Shown here: piece after piece, positions 1 through 12,339 of the stretch
Numbering within the stretch: position 1 is the stretch's first letter
Layout of the letters: the number at the start of each line of letters is the position of its first letter
NCBI RefSeq assembly: GCF_020514235.1
Contig: NZ_VTLB01000002.1
Location: 186,001 to 250,000, forward strand
Direction: 5' to 3'
Source: Synechococcus sp. MU1617
GTDB taxonomy: Bacteria; Cyanobacteriota; Cyanobacteriia; PCC-6307; Cyanobiaceae
Length of the DNA stretch: 64,000 nt
Notes under the pieces: generated by a model
Told to the model about the DNA's origin: nothing
Seen by the model: the letters and a program-made list of their open reading frames with translations, nothing else
The model's database searches: none
Translations under genes and position numbers: made by a program

Positions 1-1
1 C

Positions 2-883
2 CTGCACCGGATCGGTCCAGGCGAAGCCTGCTACTCCGTTCTGCTGAACGAGCGCGGCGGCATTCGCGACGACCTCATCGTTTACGACTGCGGTGCCATC
101 GATGCCGAACGGGGCGCGCTGGTGCTGGTGATCAATGCCGCCTGCGCCGACAGCGACACCGCCTGGATCCGTGCACAGATGGAACCCGCTGGCATAACGG
201 TGACCGACATCAAAAACGGAGGGGTGCTGCTCGCTCTCCAGGGCCCTGACGCCATGGGATTGCTGCAGGAGCTGAGTGGTGAAGACCTCAGCGGCTTGCC
301 CCGTTTCGGCCACCGGATGCTCAGCCTCAACGGCCTGAGCCAGCCGGTGTTCAGTGCTCGCACGGGCTACACCGGCGAAGACGGTGCAGAACTGCTGCTC
401 AACGCCGACGACGGACAAAAGCTCTGGCAGCTTTTGTTGGATCGCGGTGTCGCACCCTGCGGCCTGGGGGCGCGGGACACCTTGCGGCTAGAGGCCGCCA
501 TGCACCTCTACGGCCAGGACATGAACGATGAAACCAACCCCTTCGAGGCGGGGTTGGGTTGGCTCGTGCACCTGGAAATGCCCATGGATTTCGTCGGCCG
601 GCAGGCACTGGAGCAGGCGGCGGAATCCGGCCCCGCCAAACGCCTGGTGGGGCTCAAGCTGCAGGGCCGCGCCATCGCCCGCCACGACTATTCCGTCATG
701 CATAACGGGGAGACAGTCGGCATCGTCACCAGCGGCACCTGGTCCCCCACCCTGGAAGAAGCGATCGCCCTGGCCTACGTGCCCAAATCCCTTGCCAAGC
801 TCGGCACCGAACTGAGCGTGGAGATCCGCGGCAAGGCCCAACCGGCAACGGTCGTTCGCAAGCCCTTCTACAAACGAGCCTGA
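2..883 (+). CDS. gcvT: Aminomethyltransferase, glycine cleavage system T protein (5' truncated)
   Basis: The reading frame is open from base 2, so the gene begins upstream of the window and only about 293 C-terminal codons are present. GcvT transfers the methylene unit of aminomethylated lipoyl-H protein to tetrahydrofolate, releasing ammonia. In cyanobacteria this matters for photorespiratory glycine. The visible part includes the end of the folate-binding domain ([11 protein letters not shown] and [12 protein letters not shown], as in GcvT proteins) and the C-terminal GCV_T barrel domain ([17 protein letters not shown]). It ends KPFYKRA, a usual GcvT tail. The next gene, aspS, starts 49 bases downstream on the same strand. 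The family assignment is secure. The N-terminus and promoter are not visible. Confidence 0.95.
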   Translation: MHRIGPGEACYSVLLNERGGIRDDLIVYDCGAIDAERGALVLVINAACADSDTAWIRAQMEPAGITVTDIKNGGVLLALQGPDAMGLLQELSGEDLSGLPRFGHRMLSLNGLSQPVFSARTGYTGEDGAELLLNADDGQKLWQLLLDRGVAPCGLGARDTLRLEAAMHLYGQDMNDETNPFEAGLGWLVHLEMPMDFVGRQALEQAAESGPAKRLVGLKLQGRAIARHDYSVMHNGETVGIVTSGTWSPTLEEAIALAYVPKSLAKLGTELSVEIRGKAQPATVVRKPFYKRA

Positions 884-932
884 GGCTCACCGCTGCTGTG
901 GGAAACTCGCACTTCTCCAATTGAGACATCCC

Positions 933-2762
933 ATGCGCAGCAACGGTTGCGGCGACCTGCGCGAACAGAACATCGATCAGCAGGTGCAACTGTGCGGCTG
1001 GGTGGATCGACGCCGTGATCACGGTGGGGTGATTTTCATCGACCTGCGGGACCGCAGCGGCACGGTGCAGATCACGGTGGATCCGGATCTGGGCGCCGAA
1101 GCCTTCGCCGTCGCCGAGCATTTGCGCAGCGAAACCGTGCTGCAAGTTGAGGGAAAAGTGCGGGCCCGGCCTGGCGAATCGCTGAACGACAAGCTGGCCA
1201 CGGGTGCCGTGGAAGTGCTCGCGAGCGGCATCACCGTGCTGAACAGCGTGAAGGGCAACCTGCCCTTCCCCGTATCGGTGCACGACGAGGAAAACACCCG
1301 CGAAGAGCTGCGGCTGCGCCATCGCTATTTGGATCTGCGCCGCAAGCGCATGAACGACAACCTGCGGATGCGGGCCCAAACCATCCAGGCCGCCCGTCGC
1401 TTCCTGGAGGACGCCGGCTTCATCGAAGTGGAAACCCCAGTGCTGACTCGCTCCACACCGGAAGGTGCCCGCGACTACGTGCTGCCCAGCCGGGTCTGCG
1501 GCGGCGAGTGGTTTGCCTTGCCCCAGTCCCCCCAGTTGTTCAAGCAGCTGCTGATGGTGGGCGGCATCGAGCGCTACTACCAGGTGGCCCGCTGTTTCCG
1601 CGACGAAGACCTGCGCGCCGACCGCCAGCCGGAATTCACCCAGCTGGACATCGAGATGAGCTTCATGGATCAGGAGCAGATCCTGGAGCTGAACGAATCC
1701 CTGATTTGCGCCATATGGAAGGCCGTAAAGGGCATCGAACTGCCGCGGCCCTTCCCCCGCATGACCTGGCATGACGCCATGGAGCGGTACGGCACCGACC
1801 GGCCCGACACCCGCTACGGCATGGAGCTCACCAACGTGAGCGACATCGTCAAGGACATGGGCTTCAAAGTGTTCAGCGGTGCCGTGAGGTCCGGCGGCGC
1901 AGTGAAGTGCATCGCTGTCCCCGGTGGCAACGACGCGGTGAGCAACGTGCGGATCAAACCCGGCGGAGATGTGTTCAGCGAAGCCCAGAAAGCCGGTGCC
2001 GGTGGCCTGGCCTTCATCCGCGTGCGCGATGGCGGTGAGATCGACACGATCGGCGCCATCAAGGACAACCTCAGCGATGAGCAGAAGCAGGAACTGCTCA
2101 GCCGCACCGGCGCGGAACCCGGCACCTTGCTGCTGTTCGGCGCCGGCGACACCGCCACGGTGAACAAAGCCCTCGACCGGGTGCGCCAATACCTGGCCAA
2201 GGAGCTGGGCATGGTCAAGACCGACCGGGACAACGACCAGTGGAACTTCCTCTGGGTGGTGGACTTCCCGATGTTCGAGTTCAACAGCGACGAGAACCGT
2301 TACGAGGCCCTGCACCACCCCTTCTGCGCTCCCAACGCCGAGGATCTCGGCAGTGATGCGTCGAAATGGGGCGACACCCTGCCAGGAGCCAGGGCCCAGG
2401 CCTACGACCTTGTGCTCAATGGCCTTGAGCTCGGCGGCGGCTCCCTGCGCATCCATGACTCCGCTCTGCAGCGCCAGGTGTTGCAGACGGTTGGCTTGCC
2501 CCTCGAGGAAGCCCAGGAGCAATTCGGCTTCCTGATGGACGCTCTCGATGTAGGCGCACCTCCCCACGGCGGCCTGGCCTTCGGTGTGGACCGAATGGTG
2601 ATGCTGCTGGCCGGCGAGGAATCCATCCGCGACACCATTGCCTTCCCCAAGACCCAGCAGGCCCGCTGCCTGATGACCAATGCTCCAGGGGGCGTGGCCG
2701 ACAAGCAGCTGGAGGAACTGCATGTGGCCAGCACCTGGGTCGAGCCCGACCAGGAGGACTGA
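933..2762 (+). CDS. aspS: Aspartyl-tRNA synthetase
   Basis: A class II aminoacyl-tRNA synthetase of 609 aa, the normal bacterial length, charging tRNA-Asp in the cytoplasm. An N-terminal OB-fold anticodon-binding domain (residues about 1-110) is followed by the catalytic core. Motif 2 ([16 protein letters not shown]) lies near residues 222-236, a bacterial GAD insertion near 300-420, and motif 3 ([12 protein letters not shown]) near 546-560. I chose the ATG at 933. A TTG at 921 would only add four codons. His30 in RRRDHGG is the residue typical of non-discriminating AspRS, which also forms Asp-tRNA-Asn for GatCAB; discriminating enzymes such as that of E. coli have Leu there. That specificity is inferred, not shown. 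Confidence 0.97.
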   Translation: MRSNGCGDLREQNIDQQVQLCGWVDRRRDHGGVIFIDLRDRSGTVQITVDPDLGAEAFAVAEHLRSETVLQVEGKVRARPGESLNDKLATGAVEVLASGITVLNSVKGNLPFPVSVHDEENTREELRLRHRYLDLRRKRMNDNLRMRAQTIQAARRFLEDAGFIEVETPVLTRSTPEGARDYVLPSRVCGGEWFALPQSPQLFKQLLMVGGIERYYQVARCFRDEDLRADRQPEFTQLDIEMSFMDQEQILELNESLICAIWKAVKGIELPRPFPRMTWHDAMERYGTDRPDTRYGMELTNVSDIVKDMGFKVFSGAVRSGGAVKCIAVPGGNDAVSNVRIKPGGDVFSEAQKAGAGGLAFIRVRDGGEIDTIGAIKDNLSDEQKQELLSRTGAEPGTLLLFGAGDTATVNKALDRVRQYLAKELGMVKTDRDNDQWNFLWVVDFPMFEFNSDENRYEALHHPFCAPNAEDLGSDASKWGDTLPGARAQAYDLVLNGLELGGGSLRIHDSALQRQVLQTVGLPLEEAQEQFGFLMDALDVGAPPHGGLAFGVDRMVMLLAGEESIRDTIAFPKTQQARCLMTNAPGGVADKQLEELHVASTWVEPDQED

Positions 2763-2865
2763 CCACAGAAGCTGAGCTGAGCAGATCCCGAAGGGAATCA
2801 GCGCATTTGTCGCACCGCGGTCAACGGCGAGGAACCCTGAAGTTGGACTTCACCAAGGCCAGCTT

Positions 2866-3999
2866 TTGCCCAGCAAGCCCCGACGGACTGGGGGGACCCG
2901 TGAGCGCCGCAGCAGCGGTACGACGGATCTGCTGCGGCTTTATCTCCAGGACATCGGCCGGGTCGACCTGCTCACCAATGAGGAGGAGGTCACCCTGGCC
3001 CGTCTGGTGCAGCGCCGCGAAGCCCTACTGCTCCAGCAACGGGAGCTGGCCGAAAGCGATGCCGCCATCGGTGAACTGCATCGTCTCGAAGAACTGCAAC
3101 GCCGCGAAGCGAACCAGCACAGCCACTGGCCAACCAAGCAGGAATGGGCCCGAGCGGCAGGACTGCCCTTACCCGAGTTGCAGCAGCGGATTGACCTGGG
3201 CTACCAGGCCTGGGCGAAACAGGCCCAGCTTGAAGCCAAAGATCTGAAGCTGGCCCTCCGCAACGGTCGACGGGCCAAAGATCACATGATTCAGGCCAAC
3301 CTGCGCCTGGTGGTGGCGGTAGCCAAGAAGTACCAACAGCGCGGCATGGAAATCCTGGATCTGGTCCAGGAAGGAACGCTCGGGCTGGAGCGGGCCGTGG
3401 AAAAGTTCGACCCCACCCGCGGTTTCCGGTTCAGCACCTACGCCTACTGGTGGATCCGTCAGGGGATCACCCGGGCGATCGCCACCCAGAGCCGCACCAT
3501 CCGTTTGCCCGTTCATGTCACCGAAAAACTGAACCGGATCAAACGGGCCCAGCAGGAGATTGCGAGCAACGAAGGGCGCATCGCCTCGATCGCGGATCTG
3601 GCGCGCGAGCTCGGGATCAGTGAAGACACCGTGCGCCAGACCCTGGCCCGGGTGCCCCGCTCAGTGTCTCTGGACACCCGCGTCGGCCGCGATCAGGACA
3701 CCCAGCTCGGAGATCTGATCGAGGACGGCCATGCCACCCCCGAGCAAACCCTCACCCACGACGAGTTGCATAACGATCTGGAGGATCTCCTCGATGAACT
3801 CACCAGTCGGGAGGCCGCTGTCCTGCGCAGGCGCTTCGGCTTGGAAGACGACACTCCCCAGACCCTGGCACAGATCGGAGAAGAGCTGAAACTTTCAAGG
3901 GAACGCGTTCGTCAGATCGAAACCCGCGCCCTGCTCAAGCTGCGACAACCCCAACGACGCAGCAAAGTCCGGGATTACATCCAGAGCCTTGATTCCTGA
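2866..3999 (+). CDS. Group 2 (RpoD-like) sigma factor
   Basis: A 377-aa sigma-70 family protein that directs RNA polymerase to alternative promoters. Region 1.2 ([17 protein letters not shown]) is near residues 25-42. Region 2 ([20 protein letters not shown] and then [17 protein letters not shown]) covers about 145-210. Region 3 follows, and region 4 with the helix-turn-helix [10 protein letters not shown] is near 340-352. There is no long acidic region 1.1, so this is a group 2 factor and not the primary RpoD. The start is TTG: no ATG or GTG occurs in frame between it and the upstream stop at 2773, and AAGG lies 7 bases before it. Which cyanobacterial subgroup (SigB to SigE) it belongs to is not decided here. 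Confidence 0.93.
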   Translation: MPSKPRRTGGTRERRSSGTTDLLRLYLQDIGRVDLLTNEEEVTLARLVQRREALLLQQRELAESDAAIGELHRLEELQRREANQHSHWPTKQEWARAAGLPLPELQQRIDLGYQAWAKQAQLEAKDLKLALRNGRRAKDHMIQANLRLVVAVAKKYQQRGMEILDLVQEGTLGLERAVEKFDPTRGFRFSTYAYWWIRQGITRAIATQSRTIRLPVHVTEKLNRIKRAQQEIASNEGRIASIADLARELGISEDTVRQTLARVPRSVSLDTRVGRDQDTQLGDLIEDGHATPEQTLTHDELHNDLEDLLDELTSREAAVLRRRFGLEDDTPQTLAQIGEELKLSRERVRQIETRALLKLRQPQRRSKVRDYIQSLDS

Positions 4000-4028
4000 A
4001 CCAACCGTCCAACTCTCCCCACCACGCC

Positions 4029-4499
4029 ATGGACATTGACATCGGTCTTTCCCAAGAGCAGCGCGACACCATCGCCGATGGACTCGGGCGACTTTTGGCG
4101 GACACCTACGTGCTGTACGGGAAAACCCACGGTTTTCACTGGAATGTCACCGGGCCGATGTTCAACACGCTGCACCTGATGTTCATGGAGCAGTACACCG
4201 AGCTTTGGACCGCACTGGATGAAATTGCCGAAAGGATCCGAGCCCTCGGCCTGATGGCCCCCCATGGCGGCAGCACCTTGGCGGGCTTGTCCTCCATCCC
4301 GGAAGCCGAGCAACATCCTCCGGCCTTGGACATGGTGCGCGAGCTGGTGGCCGGCCATGAAGCGGTGGCACGAACAGCGCGCAGCGTGTTCGCCCTTGCT
4401 GATGCGGCCGATGATCAACCCAGTGCAGACCTCTTGACCCAACGCCTCCAGGTGCATGAAAAAACCGCCTGGATGTTGCGCAGCCTGCTTGAGAACTAA
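4029..4499 (+). CDS. dps: Dps-family ferritin-like iron storage / DNA protection protein
   Basis: A 156-aa four-helix ferritin-like protein. Dps dodecamers oxidise Fe(II) with peroxide, store the iron, and often shield DNA. The inter-subunit ferroxidase ligands can be read directly: His37 and His49, Asp64 and Glu68, the spacing of classical Dps proteins ([10 protein letters not shown] at 34-43, DEIAER at 64-69). There is no lysine-rich N-terminal tail, so direct DNA binding is doubtful and peroxide/iron detoxification is the safer role. It stands between the sigma factor and pyrG, with 29 and 69 bases of spacing. The start is the ATG at 4029. Confidence 0.95.
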   Translation: MDIDIGLSQEQRDTIADGLGRLLADTYVLYGKTHGFHWNVTGPMFNTLHLMFMEQYTELWTALDEIAERIRALGLMAPHGGSTLAGLSSIPEAEQHPPALDMVRELVAGHEAVARTARSVFALADAADDQPSADLLTQRLQVHEKTAWMLRSLLEN

Positions 4500-4550
4500 C
4501 GCATCACGCGCGTGGGCCCTGGAGACCATGACCGACGCCAGCTAATTTGA

Positions 4551-6218
<1,668 letters not shown>

Positions 6219-6227
6219 ACCGCGTCG

Positions 6228-6845
6228 ATGGCTGACTCCCAGCGTCTCCCGGTGGTGGAAACGTTCCATTCCCTGCAGGGAGAAGGCCACCATGCCGGAC
6301 GCAGTGCCTTTTTCATTCGCCTCGCCGGCTGCACGGTGGGTTGTTCCTGGTGCGACACGAAGCACTCATGGCCCAGCCAGGGGCACCCTGAGCAGCCCAT
6401 CGATGCCTTGGCTGACGCTGCCCAGATGGCTGCCAAAGCCGGGGCCAGCTTCGTTGTGATCACCGGTGGAGAGCCGTTGCATCACGATCTGCAGCCCCTC
6501 ACCCAGGCCCTCGATGCGCGATGTGGCCTCCCCCTCCACCTGGAAACCAGTGGGGTGGATCCACTGAGCGGACGCTTCGACTGGATCACCCTCTCGCCCA
6601 AGCGACACCAGCCCCCGCGTCAGGAGCTGCTGGACCGCATGCAGGAACTGAAGGTGGTTGTGCATGCTCCTGAAGATCTGCAGTTCGCTGATGCGATGGC
6701 GCAGGCTGGCCAGGTCGAGGCTCTGCAGTATCTCCAACCCGGCTGGGGCAACCCGGAAGGCCAGCAACTCGCGATTGAGCACGTGCGCCATAACCCCGCC
6801 TGGCGCCTGAGTCTGCAAGCCCACAAATGGCTGGGGGTGAGGTGA
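6228..6845 (+). CDS. queE: 7-carboxy-7-deazaguanine synthase (radical SAM)
   Basis: A 205-aa radical SAM enzyme converting 6-carboxytetrahydropterin to 7-carboxy-7-deazaguanine, an early step to preQ0 and queuosine. The 4Fe-4S cluster motif is C35-x3-C39-x2-C42 (GCTVGCSWCDTK), preceded by the family signature ETFHSLQGEG that contacts substrate. TGGEP follows near residue 80. The partner queC lies 2.7 kb downstream, separated by two unrelated genes. The ATG at 6228 puts the substrate motif at the usual distance from the N-terminus. Confidence 0.95.
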   Translation: MADSQRLPVVETFHSLQGEGHHAGRSAFFIRLAGCTVGCSWCDTKHSWPSQGHPEQPIDALADAAQMAAKAGASFVVITGGEPLHHDLQPLTQALDARCGLPLHLETSGVDPLSGRFDWITLSPKRHQPPRQELLDRMQELKVVVHAPEDLQFADAMAQAGQVEALQYLQPGWGNPEGQQLAIEHVRHNPAWRLSLQAHKWLGVR

Positions 6846-6989
6846 TCACCGCCAGAACGCCCAGAAAACGCTCAGTCAGCCCACAGCCTTCACTTGGCAA
6901 GCCTCGCGGCACCTGAGCCACAATGAATTCATAGGGTGGTGGGGATCATCCCTTGCCGCTCCTGGAGTTGTTCGTTTAACTCCTCAGCC

Positions 6990-8681
6990 ATGTCCTCCTC
7001 CATCCGCCGCAGACGCAACTTCCGCCGCCGTCGCTGGCAGGATGATTTTGGTGCAACCCCTGATCGGTCAGGCCAGCTGAATGTTGGTGGCCGCAGCCAA
7101 GGGACTCTGGAAAGGCACGGTGATCGCGATTGGTTTGGCATCAACCTGGACAGCGGAAGCAGTTACCGGGTTGATCTGAAGGGGCAATCGCTGCTGGACC
7201 CACACCTGCGGCTGCGGGATAGCCGTGGGCGAACCCTGGCGGAGATCGACGACACCCCCACCAGCCTCGACCCGAGCGTCCAGTTCAAAGTCTTGCAAGG
7301 CGGACGCTTTTACCTCGATGTGGGCAGTGCCCAGGGAACTTTTCGGGGGAGTTACACCCTCTCCGCCCAACTCTTAAGACCTGCAGAACCCAGGCCTCAA
7401 GCTCAACTCCAGCGCAAATTCAGCCGTGTGGATGGCTATGGCCAGGTGAATGCCAAAGGTGCCTTTGAGGCCCTGCTGAATCGCCCCCTTAACGATCAAG
7501 CTTCCCTCGGAGGCGAGCTCTGGAACCTCGACATGATTGGCGCGCCAGAGGCCTGGGCGACCAACAGCAACGGACGCAGCACGACCGGCAAGGGCGTGAC
7601 CATCGCCGTGGTCGACACCGGCATCGACTACAGCCACAGCGAATTCAAAGGGCGCATTCGGGCTGGCTACGACTTCGTCGATGGCGATTCGATCGCCGAA
7701 GACGCCAACGGACATGGAACCCATGTGGCTGGCACAATCGCTGCGTCGAATGACGGCCGCGGCATCACCGGAGTCGCGCACGAGGCAACGATCATGCCCA
7801 TCCGCGTCCTCGATGAGAACGGAGCGGGGTATCTCTCCGATGCGATTCGAGGCGTTCGCTGGGCCACGAACAATGGCGCCGATGTGATCAACCTCTCCCT
7901 CGGCGGAACGGGCTACAGCCAAGCCATGGCCGATGCAATCCGCCATGCCTCCCGCCGCGGCACCGTCGTGGTGATGGCCGCAGGGAACGCGGGAGGCGCC
8001 TCACCGGAATACCCGGGTGCCCATGCCATCGAACATGGCATCGCTGTGGGGGCTGTCCAACGGGATGGGCGCATCGCGGGATTCTCCAATCGCGCTGGAT
8101 CACGCCCCCTTGATTACGTCACCGCACCCGGCGTCGGCATCACATCCACCCTGCCTGGCAATCGCTATGGCCGCTACAGCGGCACCTCGATGGCGACACC
8201 CCATGTCGCCGGAGTTGCTGGGTTGCTGAAAAGCCAAAACAGCAGTTTGAGCAGCAGCGCCATCGAGGATTTGATCACAGGGACGACACAGGGAAGAAGC
8301 AACACCCAAGGCAACCCAACCGGCACGCCGCGTGCAGGATCGAGATCACTTGGTTCACGGGTGATCACCTTGGAGAACATCGACAGCCTTAGTGCCGATG
8401 CCTTTGACGACCCGCTGATCGGAAGCTTGAGCGGCAACAGCAAAGATCGCCAAGCAACCACGCAAATCATGCGCCGCAGAATTCGCCGCGACCAAGGCAA
8501 GTTTGCGGCCGTCGACGACTTCACCAGTCTCGACAACCGCGATCATCTTTTCGCCAGCGTGGACTTCAACAACGCACCAGGGTCGGATCAACGGGATCTG
8601 CTTCGCACCTTGCTCGCCAACAACCACTTCGATTACTTCGAGATCGACCAAGCGATCCAGCTTGATGTCTTCAGTGCATAA
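6990..8681 (+). CDS. Subtilisin-family serine protease with PPC-like N-terminal domain
   Basis: A 563-aa peptidase S8. The catalytic triad is complete: Asp209 (VVDTGIDYS), His242 (GHGTHVAG) and Ser400 (GTSMATPHVAG). Residues about 25-130 resemble a bacterial pre-peptidase C-terminal beta domain (DRDWFGINLDSGSSYRVDL) placed in front of the protease, not behind it. About 110 residues of unassigned C-terminal sequence follow the catalytic domain. The N-terminus is odd: RRRRNFRRRRW at residues 6-16 and no hydrophobic signal peptide. I chose the ATG at 6990. A GTG at 6936 would add 18 residues but still no signal peptide. A 6-bp hairpin (GGAGTT 6964-6969 with AACTCC 6978-6983) sits just before the ATG. 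The substrate is unknown. Confidence 0.9.
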   Translation: MSSSIRRRRNFRRRRWQDDFGATPDRSGQLNVGGRSQGTLERHGDRDWFGINLDSGSSYRVDLKGQSLLDPHLRLRDSRGRTLAEIDDTPTSLDPSVQFKVLQGGRFYLDVGSAQGTFRGSYTLSAQLLRPAEPRPQAQLQRKFSRVDGYGQVNAKGAFEALLNRPLNDQASLGGELWNLDMIGAPEAWATNSNGRSTTGKGVTIAVVDTGIDYSHSEFKGRIRAGYDFVDGDSIAEDANGHGTHVAGTIAASNDGRGITGVAHEATIMPIRVLDENGAGYLSDAIRGVRWATNNGADVINLSLGGTGYSQAMADAIRHASRRGTVVVMAAGNAGGASPEYPGAHAIEHGIAVGAVQRDGRIAGFSNRAGSRPLDYVTAPGVGITSTLPGNRYGRYSGTSMATPHVAGVAGLLKSQNSSLSSSAIEDLITGTTQGRSNTQGNPTGTPRAGSRSLGSRVITLENIDSLSADAFDDPLIGSLSGNSKDRQATTQIMRRRIRRDQGKFAAVDDFTSLDNRDHLFASVDFNNAPGSDQRDLLRTLLANNHFDYFEIDQAIQLDVFSA

Positions 8682-8684
8682 GTA

Positions 8685-9539
8685 ATGCCAAGCGTTGCTC
8701 TGCTGGGCACCGGACTGCTCGGTGAATCCATTGGCCAACGCCTCCTCCAGCGAGGCGTTTCGCTTTACGTCTGGAACAGAACCCAGGGACGCTGCAGGGG
8801 CTTAATCGAAGCAGGCGCCCAAGCCCTGAACAGCCCATCGGAGGCCGCCCGTTGTTGCGACAGACTGATCACGGTGTTGCGCGACGGCCCCATCACGGCA
8901 GCCGTCTTGAAAGACATCGGCCGCCTCGATGGCTCCACCTTGATCACGATGGGAACCGTGGGAGTCACGGAAAGTCAGGCACTGGCCCAACAAGCTGCTC
9001 AGCAGGGAGGACGCTATCTGGAAGCCCCGGTGCTCGGCAGCAAACCGCAAGCGCTGAATGGATCACTGCTGGTGATGGCTGGCGGTGAAGCGCAGGTCTT
9101 CGAAGCACAACAGCCACTCCTCTCCCATCTCTGCCAAGAGCCCCTGCTCGTAGGCCCCGTTGGCAGTGGAGCTGCCACCAAGCTGGCCCTCAATCAGTTG
9201 ATCGCCAGCCTCACCCACAGCTTCTCCCTCTCCCTGCAGCTGATTCAGCGGGCCGGCGTTCCTGTGGAGACGTTCATGGCCATCCTGCGGCCGTCAGCGC
9301 TCTACGCCCCAACCTTCGATAAGAAGCTGCAACGGATGCTGGATCACACCTACGCCGATCCGAACTTCAGCACCGCCTTGCTGCGCAAAGACCTGCGTCT
9401 GTTCCTGGAGGAAGCGGCAACCGCCGGCCTCCAAGACCAAGGGCTCAGCGGTTTGCTGTCCCTGCTTGAGCAAGCCAAGGGCACCGACCTGGATGAACAG
9501 GACTACTGCGCCCTACATGAACTCACGGTCCTGAGATGA
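8685..9539 (+). CDS. NAD(P)-dependent 6-phosphogluconate / 3-hydroxyisobutyrate dehydrogenase-like protein
   Basis: A 284-aa member of the beta-hydroxyacid dehydrogenase family. A Rossmann GxGxxG motif is at the N-terminus ([10 protein letters not shown], residues 5-14). An all-alpha C-terminal domain contains [12 protein letters not shown], whose lysine (about 166) is the catalytic residue of the family. These enzymes oxidise or reduce small hydroxy- or aldo-acids such as tartronate semialdehyde, succinic semialdehyde or glyoxylate; the substrate cannot be told from sequence. It starts 4 bases after the subtilase stop and overlaps queC by 4 bases, so translation is probably coupled. Confidence 0.85.
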   Translation: MPSVALLGTGLLGESIGQRLLQRGVSLYVWNRTQGRCRGLIEAGAQALNSPSEAARCCDRLITVLRDGPITAAVLKDIGRLDGSTLITMGTVGVTESQALAQQAAQQGGRYLEAPVLGSKPQALNGSLLVMAGGEAQVFEAQQPLLSHLCQEPLLVGPVGSGAATKLALNQLIASLTHSFSLSLQLIQRAGVPVETFMAILRPSALYAPTFDKKLQRMLDHTYADPNFSTALLRKDLRLFLEEAATAGLQDQGLSGLLSLLEQAKGTDLDEQDYCALHELTVLR

Positions 9540-10216
9540 GTCAACGCACTTCGATCGCGCTGCTCTCCGGCGGGTTGGATTCCGCCACCGCTGCGGCCCT
9601 TGCCCTTGAGCAAGGTGACCGCGTCATCGGCCTGTCCTTCGACTACGGCCAGCGCCATCGCCGCGAATTGGACGCCGCCGCTGCCATCGCCCAGCAACTT
9701 GGCGTAGCAGAGCATCACTGCATCGCCGTGAATTTGGCCAGCTGGGGGGGCTCAGCCCTCACTGACGCCAGCATCTCAATCCCAACCCATGGCGTTGAGG
9801 AGGGCAGCATCCCTCCCACCTACGTACCCGGGCGCAACACCGTGTTCATCTCGGTGGGCCTAAGCCTGGCGGAAGCACGCGGGGCCGAGCGGTTGGTGCT
9901 GGGGGTGAATGCTGTCGACTACTCGGGTTATCCCGACTGCCGGCCCGACTACCTCAACGCCTTCCAGACCCTGGCAGACCTGGCCAGCAAAGCCGGTCGT
10001 GAGGGCCATGGCGCCCAACTCTGGGCACCCCTGGTGCAGTGGAGCAAGGTGCGCATCGTTGAAGAAGCCCTTCGCCTGGGTGTTCCGATCGAAACAACCT
10101 GGAGCTGTTACAGCGGCGGCACGCACCCCTGCGGCGTCTGCGACAGCTGCCGCATCCGTGATGCAGCACTCCGCGAGGCAGGACGGCCTGATCTCTGCAG
10201 TTCCACGCAGGCATGA
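9536..10216 (+). CDS. queC: 7-cyano-7-deazaguanine (preQ0) synthase
   Basis: A 226-aa ATP-dependent ligase that turns 7-carboxy-7-deazaguanine into preQ0, the nitrile precursor of queuosine. The PP-loop ATP-binding motif [10 protein letters not shown] is at residues 10-19. The C-terminal zinc site is C-x8-C-x2-C-x2-C ([15 protein letters not shown], near 191-206). The length is normal. The start overlaps the upstream dehydrogenase stop (ATGA) and the end overlaps pabB by 4 bases, placing it in a translationally coupled run. Confidence 0.97.
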   Translation: MSQRTSIALLSGGLDSATAAALALEQGDRVIGLSFDYGQRHRRELDAAAAIAQQLGVAEHHCIAVNLASWGGSALTDASISIPTHGVEEGSIPPTYVPGRNTVFISVGLSLAEARGAERLVLGVNAVDYSGYPDCRPDYLNAFQTLADLASKAGREGHGAQLWAPLVQWSKVRIVEEALRLGVPIETTWSCYSGGTHPCGVCDSCRIRDAALREAGRPDLCSSTQA

Positions 10217-11511
10217 TCCGCCCACAACGGCTTGAACTGGCCTGGCAGGAGCCGGAAGCCATCGCCCGCCAACTGGCCCATGCCTACGGCGAGCAAGGCC
10301 TGATCTGGCTGGATGGTGACGGCAGCAGCCTGGGGCGATGGGCCACCCTGGCGGCCGAGCCGAAGGAGATCGTCTGCTGCCGCGGCCTGCCTGGTGAGCC
10401 CGGAGCCAGCAATCCCTTCGAGGCTCTGCGGGGGCTTGACCCAGGCCATTGGTGCGGCTGGCTGAGCTATGAAGCCGCTGCTTGGGTGGAACCGGGAAAC
10501 CCCTGGGCCAGCGATGGCATGGCCACGCTTTGGATCGCTCGCCACGATCCGGTGCTTCGCTTTGATCTCCAAAAGCGCAAGCTGTGGATCGAAGCCAGCA
10601 GCACGGCTGCTCTGGAACACCTAAGCCAACAGCTGGCCTCCAGCACTGAGCAGCCCAAAGGCGAGCCCCCATCGATCCCCCTAGGGGCTTGGCATCACCA
10701 CACCTCAGCAGATCAATACGCCGCAGGTGTGCAACGCATCCGAGATCTGATCGCAGCAGGCGACCTCTTCCAAGCCAATCTCACGGCCTGTTGCAGCACA
10801 GCCTGGCCACAGAGAAGCAGTGCCTTGGAGCTGTTTCTCACCCTTAGAGATGCCTGCCCTGCTCCCTTTGCAGGGCTGATCATCAGCAACCAGAACGAGG
10901 CGTTGCTGTCATCGTCCCCGGAGCGGTTTCTGCAGGTGAGTGCCCAGGGAGCCGTACAAACCCGGCCGATCAAAGGCACCAGGCCGCGCCATGGCAACCC
11001 TGAACAGGATGCGAACCTCGCCGTGGAACTCGTGTGCAGTGACAAGGACCGGGCCGAGAACGTGATGATCGTCGACCTGCTGCGGAATGACCTCGGTCGG
11101 GCCTGCCAGCCGGGTTCGATCCAGGTTCCCCAACTGGTGGGACTCGAAAGTTATGCCTCCGTGCATCACCTCACCTCGGTTGTGGAGGGACAGCTGAAGG
11201 CCGGATTGAGCTGGGTCGATCTCCTGGAAGCCAGTTGGCCTGGGGGGTCGATTAGCGGAGCACCGAAACTGCGGGCCTGCCAACGTCTGCATGAGCTCGA
11301 GCCCACCAGCCGCGGTCCTTACTGCGGATCCCTGCTGCGGATCGACTGGGATGGCAGCTTCGACAGCAACATCTTGATCCGCTCTTTGCTGCGCCAAGGT
11401 GACACCCTGCGGGCCCATGCCGGCTGCGGAATTGTCGCCGACTCGGATCCCCTCGGCGAAACGGAGGAGTTGATGTGGAAGCTGCAGCCGTTGCTGGAGG
11501 CGCTGACATGA
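10213..11511 (+). CDS. pabB: Aminodeoxychorismate synthase component I
   Basis: A 432-aa chorismate-binding enzyme forming 4-amino-4-deoxychorismate for folate synthesis, working with an amidotransferase subunit that is not in this window. The C-terminal chorismate-binding half has the family signatures [20 protein letters not shown] and a glycine-rich GGSISGAPK. PabB, not TrpE, is favoured because pabC follows at once (4-base overlap) and because the N-terminal half is short. The assignment over anthranilate synthase rests on this context. Confidence 0.9.
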   Translation: MIRPQRLELAWQEPEAIARQLAHAYGEQGLIWLDGDGSSLGRWATLAAEPKEIVCCRGLPGEPGASNPFEALRGLDPGHWCGWLSYEAAAWVEPGNPWASDGMATLWIARHDPVLRFDLQKRKLWIEASSTAALEHLSQQLASSTEQPKGEPPSIPLGAWHHHTSADQYAAGVQRIRDLIAAGDLFQANLTACCSTAWPQRSSALELFLTLRDACPAPFAGLIISNQNEALLSSSPERFLQVSAQGAVQTRPIKGTRPRHGNPEQDANLAVELVCSDKDRAENVMIVDLLRNDLGRACQPGSIQVPQLVGLESYASVHHLTSVVEGQLKAGLSWVDLLEASWPGGSISGAPKLRACQRLHELEPTSRGPYCGSLLRIDWDGSFDSNILIRSLLRQGDTLRAHAGCGIVADSDPLGETEELMWKLQPLLEALT

Positions 11512-12320
11512 CCGCCTCAGTCGCCTGGATCGACGGCCAGTGGGGAACAGCAGCAAGCCTGCAGCTTCCCCTCGACGACCGAGCCCTGCTCCTAGCCGAT
11601 GGCCTCTTTGAAACCGTGCTGATTCACAACGGTGAGCCGCAACTCCTGCAGGAGCACCTGCAGCGATGGAGTGACAGTGCGGCCCTGCTGGGCATGGACC
11701 CGCCACCGCAGCGAGATGCACTGGGGCCTCTGATTGAAGGCGCAATTCAGCGGAGCCAGCTGAGCGAAGCCGATGGAGCCCTGCGCCTCAACTGGAGCCG
11801 TGGCAGCACACCCCAGCGCGGAATCGGGCTTCCGGCCCCAGGACACCACCGCTTTTGGCTCACGCTCCAGGCCTGCGCACCAACGTTTTCAGCCGTCACC
11901 ACCATCACCAGTCGCCATGAGCGCCGCAATGCCTCCAGTCGATTGAGCCATTGCAAGACCTTCGCCTACGGGCAATCGATCCAGGCCCGCCGGGAAGCCC
12001 AGGGCCAAGCTGCCGACGACGCGCTGCTCTTGAACACGGCTGGGTCCCTGTGCTGCGGAACGGCGGCCAATCTGCTGGTCCGGCGTCGCGGACAGTGGCT
12101 GACACCGGCTCTCAGCAGCGGCTGTCTTCCAGGAGTGATGCGAGGCCGTGCACTGGCCCAGGGCATCGCGGTGGAAACCGAGCTGGCAGCAGAGTTCGAA
12201 GCCGATGATCAGGCCGTTCTAATCAACAGTTTGAGCTGTCGACCGATCGCATCGCACAACGGTCAGCCCATGGCGGCAACGACGACTGCAGTGGAACTTT
12301 GGCAATCCTTACTCCATTGA
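11508..12320 (+). CDS. pabC: Aminodeoxychorismate lyase (class IV PLP enzyme)
   Basis: A 270-aa fold-type IV pyridoxal-phosphate protein, which cleaves aminodeoxychorismate to p-aminobenzoate and pyruvate. The PLP lysine lies in SHCKTFAYGQ (about residue 150), and the cofactor-binding stretch is LLNTAGSLCCGTAANLL. The N-terminus VAWIDGQW and DDRALLLADGLFET fit the family. The ATG at 11508 overlaps the pabB stop, which decides the start; a GTG further upstream in frame would run through pabB. Position after pabB favours PabC over a D-amino-acid or branched-chain aminotransferase. Confidence 0.88.
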   Translation: MTASVAWIDGQWGTAASLQLPLDDRALLLADGLFETVLIHNGEPQLLQEHLQRWSDSAALLGMDPPPQRDALGPLIEGAIQRSQLSEADGALRLNWSRGSTPQRGIGLPAPGHHRFWLTLQACAPTFSAVTTITSRHERRNASSRLSHCKTFAYGQSIQARREAQGQAADDALLLNTAGSLCCGTAANLLVRRRGQWLTPALSSGCLPGVMRGRALAQGIAVETELAAEFEADDQAVLINSLSCRPIASHNGQPMAATTTAVELWQSLLH

Positions 12321-12339
12321 GCCAAAGACCAGCGATGGC

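Noticed and set aside
726-2723. A 665-codon open frame on minus opposite aspS
   Set aside because: It mirrors codon structure of aspS, has no recognisable domain, and lies wholly antisense to a certain gene.
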